This document shows positions 19,478 through 28,346 of a DNA stretch of 64,000 nt, piece after piece. The notes under the pieces were generated by a model. That model was not told the DNA's origin. It saw nothing but the letters and a program-made list of their open reading frames with translations, and did no database searches. The position numbers and the translations under genes are program-made. The stretch's first letter is position 1, and every line of letters begins with the position of its first letter. The stretch is taken from the NCBI RefSeq assembly GCF_017114945.1, contig NZ_JABXKQ010000044.1, positions 236,951 to 300,950 of the forward strand, read 5' to 3'. Source of the stretch: Nostoc sp. JL34. Lineage in GTDB: Bacteria > Cyanobacteriota > Cyanobacteriia > Cyanobacteriales > Nostocaceae.

Positions 19478-22400
19478 AATTCTATTTTAATCCTATTACT
19501 ATTTTTGATATTTACTAGTTGAAATGGCTCATTATTTTCCTCCTGAACTTCTTTATCTAATTCATCATCAGAATCTAAGCTAAGTTCTTCCAATAGATAA
19601 TCAGTTAGCAAATCTACAGTAGGATACTTAAAAACTAAATTTAGCGGCAAAGAGCATTTTAAACTCTTTTGCAGATGATTTTTCAAATCTAAAGAAGTTA
19701 GTGAATCCATGCCTAACTCGAAAAAGCCTTTTTGTAGATCGATAGATTCTGATAGATGCCAACCGAGGACTTTAGCCACTACTGAAAAAATATGATCCTG
19801 CAAAAGTTTTCGGCGCTTGGTAATATTTGTTGTCTTTATTTGTTCAAGCATCTCAGATTGCATAACCACAGTTTTTACTGAAGTTTGTAAAAAGTTAGCG
19901 AACAACGGCGAAACTGAATTTGATTTTTCTAAAAACTGCACCCAATTCATAGGCATAACTGCAACTTGAGTAGAGGATTGACACAGTAATTGCTCTAGAG
20001 CAACTAATCCCTGTTCTGGGTCAAACGTTCCAATACCCCGCGTTTTTGTTTGCTCATCAAGTTGACGCTCTGCGAAGGCTCCTACTTGTGACCAAGCTCC
20101 CCAGTTAATGCTCAAACCTGCTAGTCCTTGAGCCTGGCGATGATGGGCTAAAGCATCAAGAAAAGCATTGGCTGCCGCATGGTTAGATTGACCTGCATTA
20201 CCAAGTAAAGAAGCTATAGAAGAAAACATCACAAAAAAGTCTAAAGGCTGGTTCTGAGTTAAAGTATGCAGATGCCAAGCTCCTTCTACTTTTGGAGCCA
20301 AAACTTTTGCAAAGCGTTGCCAGTTTTGTTGTTGTAGAACGCCATCATCCAAAACACCAACAGAATGAATAATTCCGCGCAGTGGTGGTATTCGCTCAAT
20401 TTCTGAGAGTACTTTTGTAATTTGTTCGGCATCAGACACATCGGCCTGAATAATATTGACTTGAGCGCCAGCCTGTTCTAACTCTTGAAGTTGCTCATGA
20501 ACAGCGACACTTGCACTACTACGCCCAACTAACACCAAATGTCTTGCTCCCCGTTCCACCATCCAACGAGCTACCAATAAACCCAAACCACCCATACCGC
20601 CAGTTATCAGGTAGGTACTATCTTCACGGAAACTTAGAGGTTTGGGTGCTGTTTCTAGATAATCTTTAGGCTTCTGATAGCGAGCTAACCTAGCGACATA
20701 ACGCAGTTGGTCTGTAAAGGCAATCTGGTCTTCTGTAGTCGGCAACCAAATTTCCTCAAATAAGGCTTGCACCACTTTTACATCTGCCTTTGGAGCTAAA
20801 TCTACTCGCACACAGTTGAGTTCTGGATGTTCGGTAGCGATCGCCCTTGCCATTCCCCACAAGCTTGATTGCGCTATTCCCTCTAGGTTGGCGATCGCCA
20901 CTGCTCCTTGAGTTACTAACCAGAGGCGAGGATGAGCAAATAAATTAGCCCCTGTCAATGCCTGGACTAAATGCAAGGTGCTACCACATCCTAGTAAAGA
21001 TGCCGTAGCTAAATTGGTTGCGGTGAGTTCTGCTGCTTTAACTGTATCTAAACTCCAGCAATGAACGACACCATACAAATTCAAGGGTTTGCTATTGATT
21101 GCCTGCAATAGCTTTTGATAATGTTCTGGGTTGCTTGGGTTAATTTTGAATTGTTGCTGGTTTAATTGTTCATATTCCTCACCAACAAATACCAAGGTAC
21201 AAAGTTGTGAGTGAGTATCTAGCTTGTCAGCTAACTGTTGCACTATACCTTGCTGATCTGCGAATAACAGCCAATGTTTTGGCTCAACTTGTACCGACTC
21301 ATTTGGTAATGGTGGTACTTGTGCCAGCATTACCATTGCTGGAGATAAAACGCTTTGAGTCTGTTGAGTAGATGATATATTGACTGTGCTTATAAACCCA
21401 GTCTCTTGCAATACTTCTTGCCATTGGGTAGCACTAATTAAGGGATAGTCTGGGCGCAAGTGCAAATCGCTAAATCGCCACCATCCTGGAGTTAAGCCAA
21501 AGATTAAGTCCAGCCAACGCTGACGCTGAGTTGTTTCTAATAAAATTAATATGCCCTGTGGTGCTAATAATTGCTTGGTGTGTTTGAGGGTTTGTTGTAA
21601 ATGTTGGGTGGCGTGCAAAACATTGGCAGCCACAATTACATCATATTGCTGCTTTTCAAACCCTTGGCTAAAGGGGTCTTTTTCAATGTCTAATACTTGA
21701 TATTTTACAAATGGGAAATCCTGGAATTTCTCTTGGGCTTTTTGAGTAAAAGAGATCCCAATATCACTGAAGTGGTATTCGGTTTGCTCACAGGACAAAT
21801 GTGGTAGTAGGTAAGAGGTTGTTCCCCCAGTTCCCGCGCCAATTTCTAATATTCTTAATCCCCGTCCAGTTGGTAAATGCTCGACAAGTGAAATTATGGC
21901 TTGTTGAGCTAAGATATTCATCACTTTTGTCAGTGGCGAATTCTCATATAATTGGGCTGTAGTTGAGTCGTTTTCGGGGAAAAGCAATTGCAATGGATCG
22001 CATTCGCCCTGTAGTACTTGGGCTAATGATGGGCCGCAACGTCCTAGAAGAGTGAATTCAGCATTTGCTATTGGATATTGAGTTAACAGGGCATTTAATT
22101 CAGCTTGCGGAGCGATGTCTTCTGGTTCGCGGATAACTTGCCATTCCAAAGCTTTTGCCTCTAACACCCCTACTTCTGCTAACATCTCTAGTAGTCGCTT
22201 GAATAGCCGTTGATGTTGGCTGACTACTCCTAATTGGTTAGCGATCGCACCTGTTGTGAAGCGCTGCCCTAATTGCGGTTTCCATCCCATTGCTGTCAGG
22301 GCTTGCAGCACATAGTTAATACTGAGTGATTCTAACTGACTGACTGCTGCTTCATAAACTTTTACCTGTGGTTCAGCCATCAATTGAGAATATTGTGGCT

Positions 22401-25400
22401 GAAGTTTAGGACTAATTTCTGCAAGTGCTGGCAGGTAATTTGGAGACAGTTGCTCATTGCTAAAGCGCACTTGAGGTTGCCACTCTACTTCATACAGCCA
22501 ATTTTCTACAGAATTTTCTTTGAAGTCTAACTGGAGACTTTGCAACAAAGTATTAGGAGTCGCTTTTTTAGCCTCAAAACCTTTGATGTCTGCAATCAAC
22601 TGCCCGTTAGCGTCAAATAGCCTGATATTTGCTACAAGGTTATCTGAATCAGAGTTCTCAGACTGCGTAGGCGTAGCCCGTCGGAGACATCGTACTGCAT
22701 GACACCATAACTGCTGACTTTGGGGACGTTGGTAAAATTGGAAACTTTCAATTGCGAAGGGTACAAAAGTGTCTTCACTAGGGAAGAAAAAGCTGGTCAG
22801 TTGCAAGCAGGAATCTAGAAGACCTGGATATAATTGATACTCCTCTAAATCATCTACTAGGTCAAGCCATTTAAGCTTGGCTAGGGCTTCTCCTTCTCCA
22901 CACCAGACACAATCAAGCCACTGGAAGCTTGCACCAAATTGAATCTGCCGCTTTTGCCAACTTTGGGAAATTTCCACAGCAGCTATTTGTTGAGTACAGC
23001 GTCTCTGTATCTGTTGGAGAAAGATAGTTTCTGATGTAATGTTAATGCCTTGTGAGATTTTCCCTGTGGCATGGACTAACCACTGGCTTACCTGAGTACT
23101 ACTATTCGGAACTGTATCAAAGCTGATGAGTTGGAAAGATGCGCTAATCTGCTCAAAAGACAGCACCAGCTGCACCGTGCGCGCTTTATCTTCGGGGATA
23201 ACCAATGCTTGAGGGAAAACTATATTTTCTAACAGACATGACTCACTGTGGAAAGTCAATCCTGCTGCACCCAATAGCAAGGAGAGATAACAGGCTCCAG
23301 GTACAACAATTTGGTTATAAACTTGATGATCTACTAAAAACGGTAGGGTTTTGGTACTGAATTCAGACTCAAACAAGATTTCTTTGCTTAAGGGCAACTG
23401 AAGCTTTTTGTCTAATAATGGGTGCAGTTTTGTCGAGTTTTGTTGGCGTTGAGGTTTACGGGGTGTATTCTCAATCCAATAGCGCTGTCGTTGAAACGGA
23501 TAAGTGGGTAATGTAACTTTCTTGCGGAAATAGTCGCGGTCAAACCCTGACCAATCTACTGCCATTCCACCTACATATAACTCACCCAAACTTGAAAGCA
23601 ACTGTTGCCATTCTGGCACTCCCGGACGCAGAGAAGGCAACCACAAACCCACACTCTCAGGCAAGCACTCACGACCCATACCCAACAAAATTGGCTTAGG
23701 CCCAACCTCTAAAAAGACTTCATGCCCAAGTTGATGCAATATCTGCATACTATCAGCAAACCGCACTGTTTGCCGGACGTGATTCACCCAGTATTGTGCA
23801 TTGGTGATACTCTTGTCAGCAAGTTGTCCGGTGATATTAGAGACTAATGGTATCTGGGGTTGGTTGTAAGTTATTTGACTAGCTACTTGTTCAAACTCCT
23901 TCAATATGGGTGTCATGAATGGAGAATGGAAAGCATGGGATACTTGTAACCGCTTCGTTTTTACCCCCTGTGTTGACAGTTGCTGACAAATAGCAGCAAT
24001 GTCTTCACTGGCTCCCGAAATCACTACACTTTCCGGCCCGTTGATGGCTGCTAATGCCACTGTGTCATGAAATGGCGCTATAACTTCCCGCACTCTTTCC
24101 TCTGAAGCCATCAGTGAAACCATCTCGCCTCCAGAAGGCAATTGCTGCATCAACTGTCCCCGATAGGCTATGAGTTTAAGTCCATCTTCTAGGCTGAAAA
24201 CGCCAGCCACACAAGCAGCAACATATTCGCCTACACTATGACCCATTACCACATTTGGTTCAATACCCCAAGATTTCCACAGTTGATACAGGGCATATTC
24301 AAAAGCAAATAATGCTGGTTGGGTATAGGCGGTTTGATCAATAGGCAGAGGGGCAGAGGGGCAGAGGGGCAGAGGGGAAAATTCTTCTTTCTCGCCTGCT
24401 TGGACAGGATAAAGTACTTCTAACAAAGAATGCTTCAGATAAGGGCGGAGAATTTCATCGCACTGCTCGATAGTTTGGCGGAAGATGGGTTGGCTATCGT
24501 AGAGTTGGCGACCCATATTGATGTACTGGGAGCCTTGACCAGTGAATAAAAAGGCTATCTTTGCTGGCTTTTTGCCGGGTCGATCGCTAATTAAGCCGGC
24601 GGTGTCTTTCCCAGATACGAAAGCAGTGAGTTGATTAACCAGCTGATCTCTAGAGTCGGCCACAATAGCAAGGCGGTAGTCAAAATGCGATCGCCCAGTG
24701 TTGGCGGTGTAACAAATATCTGCTAGCGATATCTTCAAATCAGATTTTAAATAGGTTTGATATCTTTTTGCTAGTTCTTCTAGAGCCTTATCAGTTTTTG
24801 CCGAAAGTGCCATCAAGTGGCTTGGACGCTCAATATTCGTCACCACTATTTCTTCTTCTGGCACTGACGACTCTTCTAGGATTACATGGGCATTAACACC
24901 CCCAAAACCAAAGGAACTTACCCCTGCTCGTCTAGGAATAATTTTTCCTTCTTTTGTCTTTAAATGTTGCCAGTTTTTTGTTTCTTTTACTATATAAAAG
25001 GGACTACCATCTAACTTTATTCGAGGATTTAATTGCTGAAAGTTGTTAATTCTTGGCAATTTTTTATATTTCATTGCCAATAATACTTTTATGATCCCGG
25101 CAATACCTGCTGCTGATTCTAAATGTCCAATATTTGTTTTTACTGAACCTAATCCACAATAGCTTTCTGCGGTTTGTTCAATACCATAGTGCTGATACAG
25201 TTGTGTATATGCTCGTTTTAAAGCATTAATTTCAATTGGATCGCCTAACGGCGTACCTGTTCCATGAGCTTCTATATAAGATATTGTATCAGGTGTAATA
25301 TTTGCCTTTATACATGCAGACCTTACAACTTGTGATTGAGAATAAGCATTGGGAGAGGTTAAAGTACGAGCATGACCACCATGATTTATGGCGCTCCCTT

Positions 25401-26226
25401 TAACTATTCCATAAATATAATTTTTATCCTCAATTGCTTTTCTCAAAGGTTTTAATAAAATGACACCTGCACCTTCACCTCGCACATAACCATCTGCTTG
25501 AGCATCAAAGGTTTTGCATTTACCTTCGGGTGATAACATACCCAACTTACTAAAAGAGATATAACTAGTCGGTGTGCACAATACACTGACACCACCAACT
25601 AATGCCATCTCACATTCATTTTGATTGAGTGAATTCACTGCTTGGTGTATGGCTACAAGTGAGCTAGAACAAGCAGTATCTATAGGAATACTCGGCCCAT
25701 GAAAGTTGAAAAAGTAAGAAATTCGATTGGGAATAATAGAAGTATATGTACCTGTAGAATTATATCCTTCGATAACTTCGCCCTTATCTTGTAATTCTTT
25801 ATAATCGAAATTACAAACGCCAACAAAAACACCAACGTTATTTCCTGATAATTTTAATGGTGAATATCCAGCATCTTCTAAGCATGACCAACTCAGCTCT
25901 AGCATGATCCTTTGTTGAGGATCTGTTCGCAGAGCTTCTCTCTCTGATATCTGAAAAAATTTCGCATCAAATTTATCTACATCTTCGATAAATCCTCCCC
26001 ATTTACTAGTACTTTTATTGGGAAGTTCAATATTTGAAGAATAAAAATTATCAATATTCCATCGCTCTTGAGGTATATCTGTTACACTATTAACTCCTTT
26101 TTCTAAACTTTCCCAAAACTCATTATAATTATTTGCTCCTGGAAATCTACACCCTATACCAATAATGGCGATCGCCTCTGACTGAATGTTAATAATTTCT
26201 GCTTCATCGTTCATAATTAAACTCAC
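19474..26226 (-). CDS. Type I PKS: KS-AT-DH-cMT-KR-ACP, first gene of the assembly line
   Basis: 2250 aa from a GTG at 26226 (an ATG at 26214 is an alternative). KS catalytic residues are Cys186 (DTACSSS), His321 and His368. The AT has Ser664 (GHSVGE) and HAFH 764-767, the malonyl type. The DH has His967 and Asp1138 in LLDSC, but the HxxxGxxxxP motif has Asn in place of Gly. The C-methyltransferase has GAGTGGT near 1463. The KR has TGGMGGLG near 1875 and LDD at 1959-1961 (B-type signature), but the usual catalytic Tyr position is His2016 (GQSNHAAAN). The ACP has Ser2175 in GMDS. There is no loading domain and no ER, so an acyl starter must come from elsewhere. The stop overlaps the next NRPS start by 4 bp. 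Expected product: an alpha-methylated, beta-hydroxy or alpha,beta-unsaturated acyl chain. Confidence 0.95.
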   Translation of the reverse strand: MSLIMNDEAEIINIQSEAIAIIGIGCRFPGANNYNEFWESLEKGVNSVTDIPQERWNIDNFYSSNIELPNKSTSKWGGFIEDVDKFDAKFFQISEREALRTDPQQRIMLELSWSCLEDAGYSPLKLSGNNVGVFVGVCNFDYKELQDKGEVIEGYNSTGTYTSIIPNRISYFFNFHGPSIPIDTACSSSLVAIHQAVNSLNQNECEMALVGGVSVLCTPTSYISFSKLGMLSPEGKCKTFDAQADGYVRGEGAGVILLKPLRKAIEDKNYIYGIVKGSAINHGGHARTLTSPNAYSQSQVVRSACIKANITPDTISYIEAHGTGTPLGDPIEINALKRAYTQLYQHYGIEQTAESYCGLGSVKTNIGHLESAAGIAGIIKVLLAMKYKKLPRINNFQQLNPRIKLDGSPFYIVKETKNWQHLKTKEGKIIPRRAGVSSFGFGGVNAHVILEESSVPEEEIVVTNIERPSHLMALSAKTDKALEELAKRYQTYLKSDLKISLADICYTANTGRSHFDYRLAIVADSRDQLVNQLTAFVSGKDTAGLISDRPGKKPAKIAFLFTGQGSQYINMGRQLYDSQPIFRQTIEQCDEILRPYLKHSLLEVLYPVQAGEKEEFSPLPLCPSAPLPIDQTAYTQPALFAFEYALYQLWKSWGIEPNVVMGHSVGEYVAACVAGVFSLEDGLKLIAYRGQLMQQLPSGGEMVSLMASEERVREVIAPFHDTVALAAINGPESVVISGASEDIAAICQQLSTQGVKTKRLQVSHAFHSPFMTPILKEFEQVASQITYNQPQIPLVSNITGQLADKSITNAQYWVNHVRQTVRFADSMQILHQLGHEVFLEVGPKPILLGMGRECLPESVGLWLPSLRPGVPEWQQLLSSLGELYVGGMAVDWSGFDRDYFRKKVTLPTYPFQRQRYWIENTPRKPQRQQNSTKLHPLLDKKLQLPLSKEILFESEFSTKTLPFLVDHQVYNQIVVPGACYLSLLLGAAGLTFHSESCLLENIVFPQALVIPEDKARTVQLVLSFEQISASFQLISFDTVPNSSTQVSQWLVHATGKISQGINITSETIFLQQIQRRCTQQIAAVEISQSWQKRQIQFGASFQWLDCVWCGEGEALAKLKWLDLVDDLEEYQLYPGLLDSCLQLTSFFFPSEDTFVPFAIESFQFYQRPQSQQLWCHAVRCLRRATPTQSENSDSDNLVANIRLFDANGQLIADIKGFEAKKATPNTLLQSLQLDFKENSVENWLYEVEWQPQVRFSNEQLSPNYLPALAEISPKLQPQYSQLMAEPQVKVYEAAVSQLESLSINYVLQALTAMGWKPQLGQRFTTGAIANQLGVVSQHQRLFKRLLEMLAEVGVLEAKALEWQVIREPEDIAPQAELNALLTQYPIANAEFTLLGRCGPSLAQVLQGECDPLQLLFPENDSTTAQLYENSPLTKVMNILAQQAIISLVEHLPTGRGLRILEIGAGTGGTTSYLLPHLSCEQTEYHFSDIGISFTQKAQEKFQDFPFVKYQVLDIEKDPFSQGFEKQQYDVIVAANVLHATQHLQQTLKHTKQLLAPQGILILLETTQRQRWLDLIFGLTPGWWRFSDLHLRPDYPLISATQWQEVLQETGFISTVNISSTQQTQSVLSPAMVMLAQVPPLPNESVQVEPKHWLLFADQQGIVQQLADKLDTHSQLCTLVFVGEEYEQLNQQQFKINPSNPEHYQKLLQAINSKPLNLYGVVHCWSLDTVKAAELTATNLATASLLGCGSTLHLVQALTGANLFAHPRLWLVTQGAVAIANLEGIAQSSLWGMARAIATEHPELNCVRVDLAPKADVKVVQALFEEIWLPTTEDQIAFTDQLRYVARLARYQKPKDYLETAPKPLSFREDSTYLITGGMGGLGLLVARWMVERGARHLVLVGRSSASVAVHEQLQELEQAGAQVNIIQADVSDAEQITKVLSEIERIPPLRGIIHSVGVLDDGVLQQQNWQRFAKVLAPKVEGAWHLHTLTQNQPLDFFVMFSSIASLLGNAGQSNHAAANAFLDALAHHRQAQGLAGLSINWGAWSQVGAFAERQLDEQTKTRGIGTFDPEQGLVALEQLLCQSSTQVAVMPMNWVQFLEKSNSVSPLFANFLQTSVKTVVMQSEMLEQIKTTNITKRRKLLQDHIFSVVAKVLGWHLSESIDLQKGFFELGMDSLTSLDLKNHLQKSLKCSLPLNLVFKYPTVDLLTDYLLEELSLDSDDELDKEVQEENNEPFQLVNIKNSNRIKIEL
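22661..22691. repeat. Dispersed repeat unit inside the PKS after the DH domain
   Basis: A GCGTAGGCGTAGCCCGTCGG segment, a common Nostoc dispersed repeat type, is translated in frame as a Cys/Arg/Ala/Thr stretch near residues 1178-1188, in the segment following the DH catalytic Asp. Confidence 0.6.
24343..24378. repeat. 9-bp GGCAGAGGG tandem repeat inside the PKS AT domain
   Basis: Four copies of a GGCAGAGGG-like unit are read on the coding strand as a Pro/Leu/Ser/Cys-rich stretch (residues about 616-629) between the AT N-terminal part and its TAYTQPALF motif. The unit length is a multiple of three, so copy-number change would keep the frame. Confidence 0.75.
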
Positions 26227-26406
26227 TAAAAACTAACTCTAATTCTTTAACTGTATTAGCTTCTACATTTTCCTAAATATTCTATTTATTTAAATCAATA
26301 TTACCTTGCTGCGCCTTGGATAAAAATGAGTTGACTTATATAACAAGGCTTAAGCTTTTCTATAATAAGTAAATCTTTAATTTATTTGAGAAGAAATCTT
26401 ACAGAT

Positions 26407-26502
26407 TCAGTCTTGATTACATTTTGCATAAATAGCCTTGATAATGGCTTTAATTCCATATCCCATTGGACTATTTCCTACAAGCGTTATTAGACCAAAC
26501 AT
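26407..26502 (-). CDS. Possible 31-aa hydrophobic peptide upstream of the PKS operon
   Basis: The ORF starts with ATG at 26502, preceded by AGGAGGT six bases upstream, a strong ribosome-binding site. The product is glycine- and isoleucine-rich with a Lys-containing C-terminal half ending in Cys-Asn-Gln-Asp. The same frame is open further upstream (another about 35 codons with an Ala/Thr/Gly-rich run) but has no ATG there, so this may be the tail of a decayed small gene. It lies 180 bp before the PKS start on the same strand. I recognise no family. Confidence 0.35.
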   Translation of the reverse strand: MFGLITLVGNSPMGYGIKAIIKAIYAKCNQD

Positions 26503-26718
26503 CTTTATACCTCCTACGATACCAAACGGAGTTCCCAGCGCTGTAAGGGTGGCTGCGATCGCAGTATAACTAACTCTTGATATGACTGATGATTTTACTC
26601 TTTTTTGATAAAGACTAATTTATTGTTGAAACAAACTTGTTTTCTTTAAATTAACATACTTATAATTTCAATTTAAGCATAATCTCATTTTTCTAGAGAA
26701 AATGCAACAGCATTTAAA
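26503..26718. other. Upstream region of the assembly-line operon, no clear gene
   Basis: AT-rich DNA between the possible 31-aa ORF and the tandem repeat. The frame of the small ORF continues to a stop near 26620. I see no convincing promoter or second gene here. Confidence 0.4.
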
Positions 26719-26726
26719 ACAATTAA

Positions 26727-26771
26727 GTTAAGACAGTTAAGACAGTTAAGACAGTTAAGACAGTTAAGACA
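26727..26771. repeat. Five tandem copies of GTTAAGACA
   Basis: Five perfect, uninterrupted 9-bp units. Downstream (26781-26836) the sequence has CTTAACTGCC, CTTAACTTTCC and CTTAACTGTCTTAACTG. These are complementary to the repeat, so both arms can pair as a long imperfect hairpin. There are no spacers, so it is not a CRISPR array. Confidence 0.9.
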
Positions 26772-26855
26772 GATATTTTTTCTTAACTGCCACTTAACTT
26801 TCCTAACTTTCTTAAGTTTCTTAACTGTCTTAACTGACCTTGAAAAAATATTTAA

Positions 26856-27204
26856 TTAATGATATACGTTTAATGGGCAAGGTCTATCAAATACTTGTCG
26901 CTTAATGATTTTTTCTACTTCTATTTGGGAGACATCGCACCCACACGATGAGCAGAAGCATGGTGTTGGATGTTCTACAACATTATCTGGATGCAACACT
27001 TGTTCCAATGTCTACCCTGGATGACCTAATTGTCCCCCTGATGGGCGTTTTCCTTTCTCTGTTAAACTTTTCGTGCGAATTATTGTCGCCTTCTTTTTGA
27101 GTCCGTCACTTGAAGGTGGCTCTGAATTATTGTGGCTATCTAACCCCAAACGTCTCTCTAGCTGTGCTATTTTTTCCCGCAGTGCTTCATTTTCTTGCTC
27201 TAGG
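26856..27204 (-). pseudogene. IS66-family transposase (TnpC) N-terminal remnant
   Basis: Read on the minus strand, the frame gives a coiled-coil-like LEQENEALREK segment, then the NNSEPPSSDGLKK motif, SGGQLGHPG, and a Cys-x-x-Cys-containing stretch (CFCSSCGCD). This order is typical of the IS66 TnpC N-terminus. An in-frame TAG (27012-27014) and a TAA at 26856 break it, and the catalytic domain is missing. The 5' end abuts the IS5-type remnant at about 27205, which suggests the latter inserted into it. Confidence 0.75.
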
Positions 27205-27600
27205 GCGTGTCATTAATTGAGCCAAATAATAGAAACAGCAAGATAAATTGCACCGAGAAAGTTGGCAGCACGTTTGTCGTAGCGCGTTGCAATTGCTCGA
27301 TACTGCTTGAGTTTGGCAAAGAAGTTTTCAATCAGGTGACGAGCTTTATACAAATCTTGGTCGTAGTCACGAGGATTATTACGGTTACGCTTGGGGGGAA
27401 TCACTGCGGTTTTGCCTTGTGCCGAATCAGTCGCTCAATTACTCGCTCCGAAGCATCATAGCCTTTGTCTGCTAACACTGTGTCAGCAACAATGTTGAGT
27501 AGCAGTTGGTTGGCTCCATCAAGGTCGCAAGCTTGCCCTGGTGTCAGGTAGAAGCTTAGTGGGTTGCCCTTTATGCACATTTAGCAGCAATTCATTTTTG
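27205..27600 (-). pseudogene. IS5-family transposase C-terminal remnant, frameshifted
   Basis: The 3' part (27213-27404) encodes a conserved IS5-type DDE transposase end, with PPKRNR, a YKARHLIENFFAKLK motif holding the catalytic Glu, and RAIATRYDK. The upstream part (about 27405-27560) encodes LTPGQACDLDGAN and LADKGYD in another frame, so a single frameshift near 27405 separates the two. The N-terminal part is absent. The end sequence GGGCGTGTCATTAATTGAGCC at 27203-27223 is probably one terminus. It is non-functional. Confidence 0.8.
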
Positions 27601-28192
27601 GTTTTTCCCTGATTCCCAAACTTACTTTTAATTGACTAGCAACAATAGCAAATATCTGATTTATTGTTACACTTGTAACAAAATTTATTCATTTTCCATG
27701 AAATAGTAGTTGGCATTTATAAGTAATTATTCTATTGTGATTCTCTATACACAAGCAGCAAGTTGATAATTACATACTTAGGTAATGTTAAGCATTGCTC
27801 AAAATTGGTAACAATTAGATTTAGAAGATTGTTAGGCATTGCTAAGATTAAGGCTGACACAAAGACGTGGAGATCCGGTAATTATTTGCTACGCAAATTT
27901 CAAAATCATCTCGCAATTATGCAACGCCGATTTTTATTAAACAGCTATATGTTTCAACAAGCTAAAATTGCAAGTAGCGATCAACTTACAGTGCTATAAC
28001 CCAGAGGCTAGGTACTTTTTATACTCATGCTTGCGGTTGATGTTTTATACAAGTCCTACTTGACACATGTAAGTAGTTCCTGGAGATAGTTTACTTTTAA
28101 TTAAATCTTTTTACTTTCAAGTCCGAAATTCGCGCGTATCTAAAAAATCTAGCAAAAGATGTGATATCTCAAATCAGCCAGGAGATAGTCTT
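27601..28192. other. Non-coding stretch with no supported gene
   Basis: AT-rich sequence between the IS remnant and a kinase fragment. A 78-codon ORF on the plus strand (27763-27999) has no recognisable motif and no good ribosome-binding site, so I do not call it. No promoter, repeat or RNA structure stands out. Confidence 0.5.
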
Positions 28193-28285
28193 GTGATTGA
28201 TGAGGTGAAAACAGCTAAACCAGAAGATTATCTAAATTATCTAACTGGTAGTGGAGAGATGAGGGCGTTGATGTGTAGGGTGTAG
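28193..28285 (+). pseudogene. N-terminal fragment of a sensor histidine kinase
   Basis: A GTG-started 30-codon frame with GGAGAT upstream. It includes YLTGSGEMRALM, which resembles the conserved N-terminal (F/Y)LxGGGEMGxLM segment that starts many PAS/GAF histidine kinases. It then meets TAG. It lies 61 bp before an intact hybrid kinase but in a separate, truncated frame. Probably a gene remnant. Confidence 0.4.
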
Positions 28286-28346
28286 CCCATCCCCTATAGG
28301 CAAACAAATTTGAGAATTTTTAAACCAATTGAAATAAGAGGCAAGT

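Noticed and set aside
26727..26771. Possible CRISPR array
   Set aside because: The repeats are 9 bp, contiguous and lack spacers; no cas genes nearby.
27763..27999. 78-codon ORF
   Set aside because: No motif, poor start context and located among mobile-element debris.
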